A stretch of DNA of 24,140 nucleotides from a virus, in the IMG/VR virus record IMGVR_UViG_3300042565_000142, positions 1 through 24,140 of that record. The stretch is one strand, 5' to 3'. The position numbers and the translations under genes were made by a program. Under the pieces are notes generated by a model. That model did not search any database, had not been told where the DNA came from, and saw only the letters and a list, made by a program, of their open reading frames with translations. This document shows, one piece after another, positions 1-8,788 of the stretch. Each line of letters begins with the position of its first letter. Position 1 is the first letter of the stretch.

Positions 1-81
1 GACCTTTTGTCAATTTGTGCGAAAATTCAGTCGCTGAGTTCTGGCATCCAGCGGCCTGCCCTGTATAGGAGTTGTGCATGA
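1..81 (+). CDS. 3' end of an upstream gene, partial
   Basis: The first bases are open in two forward frames. Frame 1 runs from base 1 to a TGA at 79-81 that overlaps the ATG of the next gene in an ATGA junction, the usual arrangement in this genome. Frame 3 is open to a TAG at 66-68. I prefer frame 1 because of the junction, but the alternative peptide also looks protein-like. Only 26 codons are present, so nothing can be said about function. By position it would be a virion gene lying between the coat gene region and the ejection proteins. Confidence 0.35.
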   Translation, partial: DLLSICAKIQSLSSGIQRPALYRSCA

Positions 82-521
82 CCGATGGACTGCGAGAGAA
101 CCTGACCAAGGTTTTTATGCTTCCCCAGCCAGCCGTTGAGTGGTTGGTAATGGTCTATGACGCAATCCAAGTCTTTGATGACGTAGCAGATGGCGATCCA
201 GTAGCACGAGAAGACCTGAATGCGGCCATTTGGAACACGCTGGTGGGTATGCACCAGAACGCATTTTTTATCGGCAACAGCAGCCATTTAACGCCCTTGT
301 TGGCGACAATGATTCTCAAGTGGCAAGCCTCGGACACGGCAGAGCGCAATAAACAAGCAGATGCCAAGTCGTTCATGTGGCGAGCTGGGTATTACGATTT
401 GATTTTGATGGCGGTCTCACTGGTGCATGGGGCTGGTTTTGCTACCAAGCACGGTCATCATGTGATGGCTTTATATGGCGAAACGCTAGAAGATTATTTA
501 AAGGAGTTCGGCGATGCCTGA
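78..521 (+). CDS. Conserved phage protein of unknown function, 147 aa
   Basis: I chose ATG 78 because AGGAG (67-71) lies six bases upstream; a TTG two codons earlier would sit directly on that site. The protein is helical and acidic, with an aspartate-rich run DDVADGD near residues 32-38 and a C-terminal LYGETLEDYLKEFG. It resembles a small protein I remember from P22-like and related podoviruses next to the ejection genes, but its role there is unknown to me. The stop overlaps the next gene by eight bases, so the two are probably translationally coupled. The Asp-rich motif recalls the DDxxD of prenyl synthases, but the protein is far too short for that enzyme. Confidence 0.8.
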   Translation: MTDGLRENLTKVFMLPQPAVEWLVMVYDAIQVFDDVADGDPVAREDLNAAIWNTLVGMHQNAFFIGNSSHLTPLLATMILKWQASDTAERNKQADAKSFMWRAGYYDLILMAVSLVHGAGFATKHGHHVMALYGETLEDYLKEFGDA

Positions 522-1164
522 TCCAATAACAGCCCTAGTAGTAGGTGGAAGTCAACTTATCGGCAGTTCACAGCAAGCTAAAGCCGCAAGTAGCGCGGCT
601 GGCGCACAAGTTGAATCAGCAAGACTTGGTATCGAAGAACAGCGGAGGCAGTTTGATGCTTTGCAAGCCTTATTGAAGCCTTATACAGAAGCTGGTGTAC
701 CTGCCTTAGAAGCACAGCAAGCATTTCTTGGCCTTGCAGGGCCAGAAGCGGAGCAAGCCGCTATTGAGCGCATTCGTGGCGGTGAGACTTTCCAAACACT
801 TGCACAGCAGGGTGAGGAAGCATTACTGCAACGGGCATCAGCCACTGGTGGTTTGAGGGGTGGCAATATTCAAGGCGCATTGGCTCAATTCAGGCCAGAA
901 TTACTGTCCAGTTTGATCGAACAGCAGTATGGGCGTTTGGGTGGATTGGTAAAAACTGGGCAAGCATCAGCCGCAGGAGTTGGTGAAGCGGGTATGGAAA
1001 CAGGCACAAATGTGTCGAATTTACTTGCCCAGCAAGGTGCGGCACGGGCTGGCGGCACATTGGGAGAGGCCAAGGCTTATGGCCAACTGTTCAACTTGCC
1101 TGCTCAAATGCTTGGTTTCCAATATGGTGCTGGTGGCAAAGCAGGTGTTGGATTTGGGTTTTAA
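514..1164 (+). CDS. P22 gp7-like DNA ejection (pilot) protein, 216 aa
   Basis: Probable internal virion protein that leaves the head with the DNA and helps it cross the cell envelope. AAGGAG (501-506) precedes ATG 514. The chain is Ala/Gly/Gln-rich. A central section, residues about 109-158, matches the layout of P22 gp7: an ATGGL turn, a helix ending in an EQQYGRLGGL-type stretch, then GQASAAGVG; in P22 this reads ATGGL, GQQWLSGQMNN, GQANAG. The N terminus is a weak hydrophobic/helical region and the C terminus is glycine-rich (GAGGKAGVGFGF). Length is close to the 229 aa of P22 gp7. It is first of three consecutive candidate ejection genes, as in P22. Assignment rests on pattern and order, not alignment. 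Confidence 0.75.
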   Translation: MPDPITALVVGGSQLIGSSQQAKAASSAAGAQVESARLGIEEQRRQFDALQALLKPYTEAGVPALEAQQAFLGLAGPEAEQAAIERIRGGETFQTLAQQGEEALLQRASATGGLRGGNIQGALAQFRPELLSSLIEQQYGRLGGLVKTGQASAAGVGEAGMETGTNVSNLLAQQGAARAGGTLGEAKAYGQLFNLPAQMLGFQYGAGGKAGVGFGF

Positions 1165-1174
1165 GGGATAAAAA

Positions 1175-2632
1175 ATGGCAACCATTAATCCATTACAGCC
1201 GATCAATTACTCAGTTGACGTAAAAAGCCCGTTTGAGGCGGCACTGGGCGGTTTTAAAATTGGTGCTGCTGGAGCAGAAATACAGCAAGCACAGCAAAAA
1301 AGGGCGGCAGATATTGAAGCGCTTCGTCTTAAGAATGAAAAACAATTAAGTTACGCAACAGGTATAACAAATTTTTTCAATAAAAAACCAGAAGAAAGAA
1401 AATACACTGATTTAGAAAAACTTTTTGCAATAGCAGAGCCAGAGCAAATAACTAATCTACAAAACATAACAAAAACAATGGATGCAAATAAGTTAGATGC
1501 ATCCAAAAAACTAACGGGGCAGTTACTTGTTGCTTTTGAAGCTAATCCAGTAGAAGCCAAAAATATTCTGCAGCAAAGATTTGAAGCTGAAACAGACCCT
1601 AATCAAAAGGCGGCTTTTAAAACTATTTTAGATGTAGCGAATATAGACCCAGACAGAGCAGCAAATTTACTTGAACTTCAAGGCGGTGCTGCATTTGGTG
1701 ATGACTGGTACAAAGGAATTACTGCTGTAAGGGAAGAACGAAGAAAAGCAGAACTTGCGCCAAGTGTATTAGCTAAAGCAATCAATGAAGCTGACGAATC
1801 TCTTGCAAAAGCGCAACAAAAACTTGCTGAAGCCGCAGATGCCCCTGCACGTTTGCAAGCAGAACAAGAGTTGCGTGTTGCGCAGGCTAAAAAAGCAAAA
1901 ATTGAGGCAGACTATGAAGAACGAAAACAAAAAGACGAAATAAATAAACGTCTTGCTGATTTAAATTTAACAAAAGCACAGACTAACAAATTCAAAGTAG
2001 AAACGGCAAACTTAAACACAACAGGTTCTTTGCTAAAACTAGATTTTGACGCCGCTGTAAAAGGTTTGCCGTTGCCAAGTGGCAAGGGCGGAACTGTTGG
2101 CACAGCTACTGAGGATGAGAGAAAAGCTGCTGGATGGTTGGCACAAGCTGATAACGCATATAAAAATATGCTTAACGCAATGTATACAAAAGGCGGTAAG
2201 CAAACAGGCGCACAAGAACCTGGTTTTTTTGAAGCAGTTGGAATTGGTAAAGTTTCACAAAGCCCAGAACGTCAAAAATTTAATCAAGCATCGGCATCTT
2301 TGGCTGAAGCATTATTGCGTGCGGCAACAGGGGCAGGACAAAATGAGGCGGAAGTAATTCAAAAAATTGAAGAATTAACTCCAACTTTTTTTGATACGCA
2401 AGATAACATTAATCAAAAATTAGCGGCCATTCCTGTTTACCTAGATTCTTTAAAAGCACGGGCAGGTAGAGCCGCCCCTACTGGTTATGTAACACCAACA
2501 AAGGAAAGCGTAATTGCTGCAAAGCCATTCAGCGTTACAGTCGGTGGAAAAGTGTTTAATTTACCAACACAACAGGCTTTAGACATTTTTATAAATTCTG
2601 ATCTTTATAAAAAAGCCGCAGGAAATAAATAA
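1175..2632 (+). CDS. P22 gp20-like DNA ejection protein, 485 aa
   Basis: Second probable ejection protein. AAGGGA follows the previous stop and precedes ATG 1175. The protein is mostly helical and charged, with a long coiled-coil-like segment at about residues 200-280 rich in Ala, Lys, Glu and Gln. The region around residues 360-400 (FNQASASLAEALLRAATGAG) is a pattern I associate with internal virion proteins of podoviruses. P22 gp20 is 471 aa, so the size fits. The gene ends TAATG, sharing one base with the next start. It is visibly A-rich compared with the packaging genes at the right end of the window. Function is by position, size and composition. Confidence 0.65.
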   Translation: MATINPLQPINYSVDVKSPFEAALGGFKIGAAGAEIQQAQQKRAADIEALRLKNEKQLSYATGITNFFNKKPEERKYTDLEKLFAIAEPEQITNLQNITKTMDANKLDASKKLTGQLLVAFEANPVEAKNILQQRFEAETDPNQKAAFKTILDVANIDPDRAANLLELQGGAAFGDDWYKGITAVREERRKAELAPSVLAKAINEADESLAKAQQKLAEAADAPARLQAEQELRVAQAKKAKIEADYEERKQKDEINKRLADLNLTKAQTNKFKVETANLNTTGSLLKLDFDAAVKGLPLPSGKGGTVGTATEDERKAAGWLAQADNAYKNMLNAMYTKGGKQTGAQEPGFFEAVGIGKVSQSPERQKFNQASASLAEALLRAATGAGQNEAEVIQKIEELTPTFFDTQDNINQKLAAIPVYLDSLKARAGRAAPTGYVTPTKESVIAAKPFSVTVGGKVFNLPTQQALDIFINSDLYKKAAGNK

Positions 2633-4815
2633 TGTCAAAAGAACTTGAAACATTAGCAAAGCAATTGGGCGGCTCTGTTGCAAGCTCGTCAAGTCAAACT
2701 GAACCAGTCAGGGTTGAGGTTGGTGGTGTCCCTATCTTTGCTGAAAGTGCTAAAGCAAGTTCTATTACACCGCCACAAGGCTTTAAATTATTGCCGATTG
2801 CTCTTGCTGATTCAATGCCGCAGGGTTCATACTATGACGAGACTCTAAATGCTTGGTTAACCCCAACCGCTCAGACTCCATTAGTACAAACTGAAATACA
2901 GCCAAGCGCACCAGTCACGCCAGTTGATTTAACGGCACTGGCGACTCAATTGGGTGGGCAAGTAGAAGAACAGAGAGAACCATCAACAACAGCAACAGGA
3001 CTTGCTGGAGCCGCTACAAGGGGTATGGCTTTGCCTGCCGCTGGTGCGCTTGCTGGTGGGGCTGCTGGTGCGTTACTTGGTGGTGTTGGTGCAATACCAG
3101 GCGCTATTGCTGGTGCGGGTGCGGCAACCCTTGCTGGCCTTGTTGCCGACCCTATTGTTGGGTCAATCAATAGCTTATTTGGCACAAAATACACAATGCC
3201 AACGGATGCGCTTGAAGATTTGCTTACCCGTGTTGGTGTTGCCGAACCCCGTACCGCCGCAGAACGGATTGTCCAAACAACTGCCGCTGGTGCAAGCGGT
3301 GGTGCTGGTGGTGTTGCTTTGGGTAAAGCTGTTGAAGCTGCCGCCGCAGGACCAGTAGCCCGTGAAGTTGGTCGAATGATGGCAACTACACCTGTCCTGC
3401 AAACTGTTACAGGTGCAACGGCTGGTGGCGCAGGGCAACTTGCAAAAGAAGCAGGCGCAGGAACTGGTGGGCAAATTGCCGCAACAGTTGCTGGCGGGAT
3501 ATTGCCATCTATACCATCGGCGGTAAGAACATTAACCCAACAAGCTGCAAAGCAAATTGCGCCTGTTGGGGCTGGGATTCGTGAGCAAGTTGAACCAACT
3601 ATTCGAGAATCCTTGCAAAGCATTAAGGCAACTGTTGGAGAAAAAATATCTCCGCAAGATACAGCAACCCTTAAAAAAGTCATTACGCAAAGCCCTGATT
3701 CTGTTGATGTTGTTAATTTCAGGGTTGCAGGGACTCAGGTCGTACCTGATAACTTGGCGGCTGATGCCATCAAACAAGGGTGGAAAGATGGCACGATTGC
3801 GAGTATTAAAGCTGCAACCGAAAAAGACCGCCAAGCCATGTCGAAGATGCTTAACATTTTCAAAATGGGCGAAAAGAGTGAAAGATTCAGGGCGACAACA
3901 AGACCCGCTGACATTTTGGGCGATACGGTCGAATCACGAATTTCATTTTTAACTAAAGCCAATAAAGAGGCTGGAAACGAAATCAACAAAGTTGCCAACA
4001 GTCAGTTGCGTGGTAAGCGCGTGAACTTTGACCCAGCTATCAATACGTTTATTGAAGACCTTGGTGCTTTGGGCGTAAGAGTAGAAGTGGACTCAAACGG
4101 GGTTGCTAAAGCCATTTTGCAAGGCTCTGATATACAGGGAGACAGGCAGGCTCAAAGGGTCTTGAACGCCGTTTTGGAGCGTTTGAGCACTGTTAAACCG
4201 CCTGATGCTTATGGCATCCACACTGCCAAGCGTTTTATTGATACTCAGGTTGACTATGGCAAGCGAAATACTGCCAACCCGTTGACTTCACAAGCTGAAC
4301 GCACTTTAAAAAACTTGCGTAGAAACTTGAATCAAACCCTTGGTGATACTTTTCCTGAGTACAAAACGGCAAACACAAAGTATTCAGATACGGTTACATC
4401 GTTGGATGATTTGCAAAAAGCCGCAGGGACACAAATCAATTTTGAATCGCCTAATGCTGACAAAGCACTGGGTGTAGCCATGCGTAAATTGACCAGCAAT
4501 TACGGCACACGGGCAAACCTTATTGATGCGCTTGACCAAGCAAACCAGACCGCCACCAAGTACGGCATGAAAATTGAAGATGATGTAATCAATCAATTAA
4601 TTTTTGTCAATGAACTTGATCGTATGTTTGGTGCAGCCGCACAGACTTCATTGAAGGGTCAGGTTGCCGAGGCAATGCAAACTGGGGTTGACATTGCGCG
4701 AGGAGATGTTGCAAGCAGGGCATTAAATTTACTTGCGGAAAAAGCGGAGAATCTGCGTGGTGTAAATAGAGAAAATGCAGTCAAGGCAATTGAAGAATTG
4801 CTGAAGCGCAAATAA
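2632..4815 (+). CDS. P22 gp16-like large ejection protein, 727 aa
   Basis: Third and largest ejection protein candidate (P22 gp16 is 609 aa). AGGA lies upstream of ATG 2632, which overlaps the previous stop. Residues about 123-184 form an Ala/Gly-rich hydrophobic stretch (AAGALAGGAAGALLGGVGA and onward) able to enter a membrane, as expected for a protein that lines a channel for DNA entry. The rest is soluble and helical. A short motif is repeated near the N terminus: LAKQLGGSV at residues 9-17 and LATQLGGQV at 103-111. No lytic transglycosylase signature was recognised. It closes the block just before the tailspike. Confidence 0.65.
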   Translation: MSKELETLAKQLGGSVASSSSQTEPVRVEVGGVPIFAESAKASSITPPQGFKLLPIALADSMPQGSYYDETLNAWLTPTAQTPLVQTEIQPSAPVTPVDLTALATQLGGQVEEQREPSTTATGLAGAATRGMALPAAGALAGGAAGALLGGVGAIPGAIAGAGAATLAGLVADPIVGSINSLFGTKYTMPTDALEDLLTRVGVAEPRTAAERIVQTTAAGASGGAGGVALGKAVEAAAAGPVAREVGRMMATTPVLQTVTGATAGGAGQLAKEAGAGTGGQIAATVAGGILPSIPSAVRTLTQQAAKQIAPVGAGIREQVEPTIRESLQSIKATVGEKISPQDTATLKKVITQSPDSVDVVNFRVAGTQVVPDNLAADAIKQGWKDGTIASIKAATEKDRQAMSKMLNIFKMGEKSERFRATTRPADILGDTVESRISFLTKANKEAGNEINKVANSQLRGKRVNFDPAINTFIEDLGALGVRVEVDSNGVAKAILQGSDIQGDRQAQRVLNAVLERLSTVKPPDAYGIHTAKRFIDTQVDYGKRNTANPLTSQAERTLKNLRRNLNQTLGDTFPEYKTANTKYSDTVTSLDDLQKAAGTQINFESPNADKALGVAMRKLTSNYGTRANLIDALDQANQTATKYGMKIEDDVINQLIFVNELDRMFGAAAQTSLKGQVAEAMQTGVDIARGDVASRALNLLAEKAENLRGVNRENAVKAIEELLKRK

Positions 4816-4828
4816 GGAGAATAAATAA

Positions 4829-6745
4829 ATGGCAGCACTATCAATCAGCGTACCGTACCCAGTCTTTTCAGGACAGGATGGGTTGCCTTTGGACAATGGT
4901 TATGTGTGGATTGGCACAGCAAATCTGTACCCTATAACCAACCAGATTGCCGTCTATTTTGACGAAGCATTGACTATTCAAGCAACCCAGCCATTACGCA
5001 CAATCAATGGCTATATCTCCAACGCTGGCACACCAGCACAGATATATGTTGATGCTGTGAACTTCAGCATCTTGGCGCAGGACAGCAAAGGCACGATGGT
5101 CTACAACTTTCCAGAAGGCACTGGAATCAGTCCTAATGCTTCGGGTGTTGCTTTCACAGGCTTTAAAGGTCAAGTTGGGGTTGTGCAAGATTTGGCTGAT
5201 AATGACGGGTCTGATTGGGTTGGGTTTGAACCACTTTCCCCCGCAACTACTTCACGTTCAGCACAAGACAAATTGCGCGAAACCGTAAGCGTCTTGGACT
5301 TTGGTGCTAAAGGTGATAGCGTAACGGATGACACCGCAGCAATTCAAGCCGCAATCAACGCAGCGGGTACTATTTTCTTTCCCCCTGGTGGCTACATAAT
5401 TACAGACACAATTATTCTTGGTGATAAGAAAACATTATATGGTGCAAGCCCGCAATTTAGCGTTGGCGGTGGTGTTGCCTTTAATAATGTCACTACAATT
5501 TTTGCTGATAAGTCTGTATTTTCTGATGGCCAGCCAATGTTTAGGGCCGACAGCGGAATAACGCAACGGTCTGCCATTCAATTTGTGAATCTTACAATTC
5601 GCAGCAATATAACTGCATCGTTTTCAGATTTGGCCGCAATGGAATCTACAGGCCCAATTGGTGTCGCCGTTAATGGTATTAAAAATGGACTGACATTTGA
5701 CGGTTGCGCTTTCCGCAATTTAAAAAAGGCTATTTCAGATCAGGTAAGCCCCACCTATGGCTATACTGACAAACCAACATTTAACGATTGTTATTTTTTG
5801 CATTGTTATCTTGCGATTGAAGTGTTCCCCTCAGTTGATTTGGCACTTAACGACTGTTACTTTGATGAGTGTTTTAACTGGATTAAGTCAAATCGTATTG
5901 CTTTGCACAATCCAAGATTTCAAAACAGTTCTTTTGCCCAAGATTTTTGCCAGATAGAGGGAACATCTATTATTTGCACTAACCCTTGGTTTGAGGGCGG
6001 CAACAACTGGTTTAAGCCGTCTAGGTATTTAGAGGTTCGCGGTGGATATTTTTCCGAGGCAATACAATCAACTGGCACTTTTAGATATTCGGTTCAACTT
6101 ACTGTTGATGATGTTGAAGTTTTGCTTGCCGGTGTTCGTATTGGAACAAATACGCGCATATTTAATTTTAATGGTGCAGCCGAAGGAAAAACAACTATCA
6201 AGCTGCATGGAAATTACAACGGAACCAATTTTGGTAATACCGCCAACATCAATCATTACTTGGCTCTTGGTTTGAAGTATGAAGGCACACAAAATACCGA
6301 TACAAGAATGAATGTGTCTTTAGTTGGAAACGCACAATTAAATGGCCAACTAACTACTGATGGAGATGCCGCAATTCGAAAATTTCCAAATCTTTGCCGA
6401 TCAGTAAGCTGGAAAGACTCCATTACTTTTTCTTTAGCATTCCCGCAAGATATTAAAAATTTTACGGGTAGTGACCCAAATGTTTCCTATGTAAAGATTC
6501 CAATTGTAGGTTGCGACCTTGGGGCTGGTGGAACCAATGCGTATTTTGCGGAAGTTGTTATTTACAAAGGGTTTGACGATGTTTGGGATAGTTACATATC
6601 CGGCCCTGATGCGGCGTCTTATGCTGTTACTTTCACAAACAAAACCAGTTCATCGGTAGATGTTGAAATTACAGAATCACACGCTGGGTCAGGTGAAATC
6701 CTGATTTTAGAATCGGCAAGTGAAAACTGCGTAATCACTTTTTAA
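4829..6745 (+). CDS. P22-type tailspike with beta-helix receptor-binding/depolymerase domain, 638 aa
   Basis: Tail-tip protein that binds, and probably cleaves, a host surface polysaccharide. AAGGAG lies nine bases before ATG 4829. Residues 1-100 match the P22 tailspike head-binding domain: VPYPVFSGQDG, then DNGYVWIG, VYFDEALT, QPLRTINGYI, QIYVDAVNFS and DSKGTMVY in the family order. A linker follows. At residues 153-190 the pectate-lyase-3 entry motif VSVLDFGAKGD...DDTAAIQAAINAAG...FFPPGGYI begins a right-handed beta-helix. The C terminus is a separate beta-rich region. P22 gp9 is 666 aa and trimeric. The catalytic residues and the sugar target cannot be read from sequence; C-terminal regions of such spikes vary with host. 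Confidence 0.9.
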   Translation: MAALSISVPYPVFSGQDGLPLDNGYVWIGTANLYPITNQIAVYFDEALTIQATQPLRTINGYISNAGTPAQIYVDAVNFSILAQDSKGTMVYNFPEGTGISPNASGVAFTGFKGQVGVVQDLADNDGSDWVGFEPLSPATTSRSAQDKLRETVSVLDFGAKGDSVTDDTAAIQAAINAAGTIFFPPGGYIITDTIILGDKKTLYGASPQFSVGGGVAFNNVTTIFADKSVFSDGQPMFRADSGITQRSAIQFVNLTIRSNITASFSDLAAMESTGPIGVAVNGIKNGLTFDGCAFRNLKKAISDQVSPTYGYTDKPTFNDCYFLHCYLAIEVFPSVDLALNDCYFDECFNWIKSNRIALHNPRFQNSSFAQDFCQIEGTSIICTNPWFEGGNNWFKPSRYLEVRGGYFSEAIQSTGTFRYSVQLTVDDVEVLLAGVRIGTNTRIFNFNGAAEGKTTIKLHGNYNGTNFGNTANINHYLALGLKYEGTQNTDTRMNVSLVGNAQLNGQLTTDGDAAIRKFPNLCRSVSWKDSITFSLAFPQDIKNFTGSDPNVSYVKIPIVGCDLGAGGTNAYFAEVVIYKGFDDVWDSYISGPDAASYAVTFTNKTSSSVDVEITESHAGSGEILILESASENCVITF

Positions 6746-6754
6746 GGACTAAAA

Positions 6755-7048
6755 ATGGCACTCAAAAAAACAATTCAAGTTGAAGGGAAAAGCAAAGTTT
6801 TAACTCCTTTTGGTCTGTATGAAAAGGGAGTTGAAATGGTGATTATTCCTGATGCGTACTTTAGAGTTGAAGAAGTCAGCGGTTCAAAAAAATTGCTAAC
6901 TTGCATCGTTTCGATCAATGCAGATGCTGGATTAGGAATGAAAGTCAAGCATCAGTTTGAACCAACAATGGATGGTGGAAATTTTATTGCTCAGGCATAT
7001 AACCACCTAAAAACATTGCCAGAATTTGCTGGCGCTGTTGACTGCTAA
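6755..7048 (+). CDS. Small beta-rich phage protein of unknown function, 97 aa
   Basis: AAGGACTAAAA precedes the ATG. The protein has alternating hydrophobic residues suggesting a small beta-barrel or sandwich, with no membrane segment or signal. It lies between the tailspike and a fibre-like gene, so a tail-tip accessory or chaperone role is possible but unproven. I do not recognise a named family. Confidence 0.75.
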   Translation: MALKKTIQVEGKSKVLTPFGLYEKGVEMVIIPDAYFRVEEVSGSKKLLTCIVSINADAGLGMKVKHQFEPTMDGGNFIAQAYNHLKTLPEFAGAVDC

Positions 7049-7059
7049 GGAGAACTTTG

Positions 7060-7947
7060 ATGCTTAAAACAGTTTCGTCAATAACTAACGCAATCGGGGC
7101 CTTGAACTTTGTAGGCACTTGGAATGCAAGTACAAACACGCCAGCCATTGTCTCAGGCGTTGGGGTAAAAGGGGACTACTATGTAGTCGGCACGGCAGGG
7201 TCTACGACTATTGATGGTATATCCAACTGGGGTATTGGTGACTGGATTGTTTACAACGGCAGCGTCTGGCAACGTGTCGAAGGTGGCGCAAATTTAAATG
7301 GTGTCGATATTAGTTTTACAGGAACATCATCAGGGCCAACATACGAAACAAGCAATGCAACCACTGGCTTAACAATTGCCGATAATGAAATTGAGGCAGA
7401 TGGAACTGACACAAACATCAATATTGTCATAACCCCTAAAGGGTCTGGAAATGCTGTACTAACAACTGGAAATTTAGTTGTTGCGGATGGTAATGGCATT
7501 GATTTTTCTGCTACGCCTGGAACTGGCACTAGCGAATTGTTAGATGATTATGAGGAGGGGACTTGGACACCGCAATATACATTTGCTACAAGTGGTACTG
7601 CAACAATGGTAACTTCTAGCGGAACTTATACAAAAATAGGACAAATGGTAACTGTCAATTTTATTGCAGTTACAAGTGCAGTTTCTAGCCCAACTGGCGC
7701 GGCAACAATCACCGGTTTGCCTTTTACATCTGCCGCTAGCGGAGAGGCTGGTGGAGCAATAGGTGAAGTTCGTAGGTTTGCAACAGATATGCCGAATTTA
7801 AAACTTGATATTAACCCAAGTTCGTCTGCAATAAATCTTCTTAAGCAGGCAACAAACTCGTCAACCAACACTGCGGTAGATGGTGCTGATTTTTCAGGGA
7901 CAGCAAACTTCAACCGATTGCATGGAACAATTACTTATTTTGTTTAA
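7060..7947 (+). CDS. Fibre-like protein with YEEGTWTP signature, 295 aa
   Basis: I chose ATG 7060 because AAGGAGA (7047-7052) lies seven bases upstream; a TTG one codon earlier is less likely. The N-terminal part (about residues 18-77) has a GTWNASTNTP...GDYYVVGTAGSTTI...WGIGDWIVYNGSVWQRVEGG pattern typical of repeats in phage tail fibres. Residues 161-171, LDDYEEGTWTP, followed by GTYTKIGQMVTV, mark a C-terminal domain common in fibre proteins of environmental phages. Together with the tailspike this suggests a second receptor-binding or decoration protein. Composition is Thr/Ser/Gly-rich with almost no charge clusters, as in extracellular beta structures. Receptor unknown. Confidence 0.75.
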   Translation: MLKTVSSITNAIGALNFVGTWNASTNTPAIVSGVGVKGDYYVVGTAGSTTIDGISNWGIGDWIVYNGSVWQRVEGGANLNGVDISFTGTSSGPTYETSNATTGLTIADNEIEADGTDTNINIVITPKGSGNAVLTTGNLVVADGNGIDFSATPGTGTSELLDDYEEGTWTPQYTFATSGTATMVTSSGTYTKIGQMVTVNFIAVTSAVSSPTGAATITGLPFTSAASGEAGGAIGEVRRFATDMPNLKLDINPSSSAINLLKQATNSSTNTAVDGADFSGTANFNRLHGTITYFV

Positions 7948-7986
7948 TTAGTTTGAGTGGATTCTTAAACCAGAAAGGAAATCAAA

Positions 7987-8235
7987 ATGGCTTTAGATAA
8001 ACAAGTGGTTGTGGACAAAATTGAAGTGGTTCAGGTTGGCGTTGTACAGGTTCGTACTGCGACGCGCATTATTGAAAATGGCAAGGTTATCAATACTTTT
8101 TACCATCGATCAACTATCGCGCCGGGTCAAGACTACTCTAATGAAGACGCTCAAGTACAGGCCATCTGCAAAGTTGCCCACACACCAGAAGTAATTGCAA
8201 CTTATCAAGCGGCTATTGCTGCAAACGGAGTTTAA
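7987..8235 (+). CDS. Conserved small phage protein, 82 aa
   Basis: AAAGGAAATC precedes ATG 7987. The sequence starts with beta-strand-like repeats (VVDKIEVVQVGVVQVRTATRI) and ends with a helix. A segment FYHRSTIAPGQDYSNEDAQVQ resembles small proteins found beside tail-fibre genes in environmental phages. No membrane segment is seen. Role unknown; virion or fibre assembly is an inference from its neighbours. Confidence 0.75.
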   Translation: MALDKQVVVDKIEVVQVGVVQVRTATRIIENGKVINTFYHRSTIAPGQDYSNEDAQVQAICKVAHTPEVIATYQAAIAANGV

Positions 8236-8237
8236 TC

Positions 8238-8591
8238 ATGGCATCTAATTCACAAATCGCATTTGCCCCACTTGGCAAAACCGTTGTTATCCCTGCGGCG
8301 GCTAGTGCGCCCACTGGCGTCCAAGCACTTGTTGATGCACGTTTTGATGCACAAAGCACAGGGCAATACCGCATCATCAATTCCAGCGCAAATACGGTGT
8401 TTCTGGGTTATGGTTCAACTGCGGCAATTGCTACGGCAAATGCTGTTGCGCCTGTTGCTGGTACGCCATCTTCAGCTATTGTGTTAGTGCCTGGTGCTGT
8501 TGAAGTCTTGCGCTTTGGGCGTGATTCGTTCTTCAGTGGCTTGGCCTCTGCCGCATCCACCGTGTACATCGTGCAGGGCGAGGGTATGTAA
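8238..8591 (+). CDS. Small Ala/Val-rich phage protein, 117 aa, possible virion decoration protein
   Basis: CGGAG lies upstream of ATG 8238, two bases after the previous stop. The chain is Ala/Val/Ser-rich and low in charge, with beta-strand periodicity (YRIINSSANTVFLGYG, SAIVLVPGAVEVLRFG). This is the look of a small structural beta-sandwich, not of a membrane protein. The stop shares one base with the next start (TAATG). I do not recognise a named family; a tail or capsid accessory role is inferred from position. Confidence 0.75.
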   Translation: MASNSQIAFAPLGKTVVIPAAASAPTGVQALVDARFDAQSTGQYRIINSSANTVFLGYGSTAAIATANAVAPVAGTPSSAIVLVPGAVEVLRFGRDSFFSGLASAASTVYIVQGEGM

Positions 8592-8788
8592 TGGCCGAGG
8601 ATACCGACACACGGCTGGCGGTGCATGAGGCAGTTTGCGCTGAGAGATATGCCGCCATTGAGAAGTCTTTTGCTTCAGGTTCACAGCGTATGACCCGCAT
8701 TGAGTATTTGCTTTATGTGGTGATTGCGGCTGTGTTGCTGGGGCCAGGCTTTGCTGGTGAGTTGGTCAAAAAAATACTGGGGCTGTAA
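8591..8788 (+). CDS. XhlA-like single-TM membrane protein, 65 aa
   Basis: A hydrophilic N terminus (VHEAVCAERYAAIEK) is followed by one membrane segment at about residues 39-58 (YLLYVVIAAVLLGPG) and a short KKILGL tail. This is the architecture of haemolysin XhlA-like phage proteins that accompany holins. GAGGG lies upstream of ATG 8591. The TAA at 8786-8788 is followed immediately and in the same frame by the next coding region, so readthrough would fuse the two proteins. It opens the lysis/membrane cassette. Confidence 0.75.
   Translation: MAEDTDTRLAVHEAVCAERYAAIEKSFASGSQRMTRIEYLLYVVIAAVLLGPGFAGELVKKILGL

Noticed and set aside
78-521. Prenyl synthase annotation from the DDVADGD motif
   Set aside because: The protein is about half the minimal length and lacks a second Asp-rich motif.
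2946-3683. 245-codon minus-strand frame opposite the large ejection protein
   Set aside because: Ala/Pro-rich shadow of a GCN-rich gene, with no ribosome site or family features; the plus-strand frame is continuous and coherent.
7951-7970. Terminator after the fibre-like gene
   Set aside because: GTTTGAG/CTTAAAC can form a seven-bp stem with one G-U pair, but the stem is AT-rich and no T-run follows.
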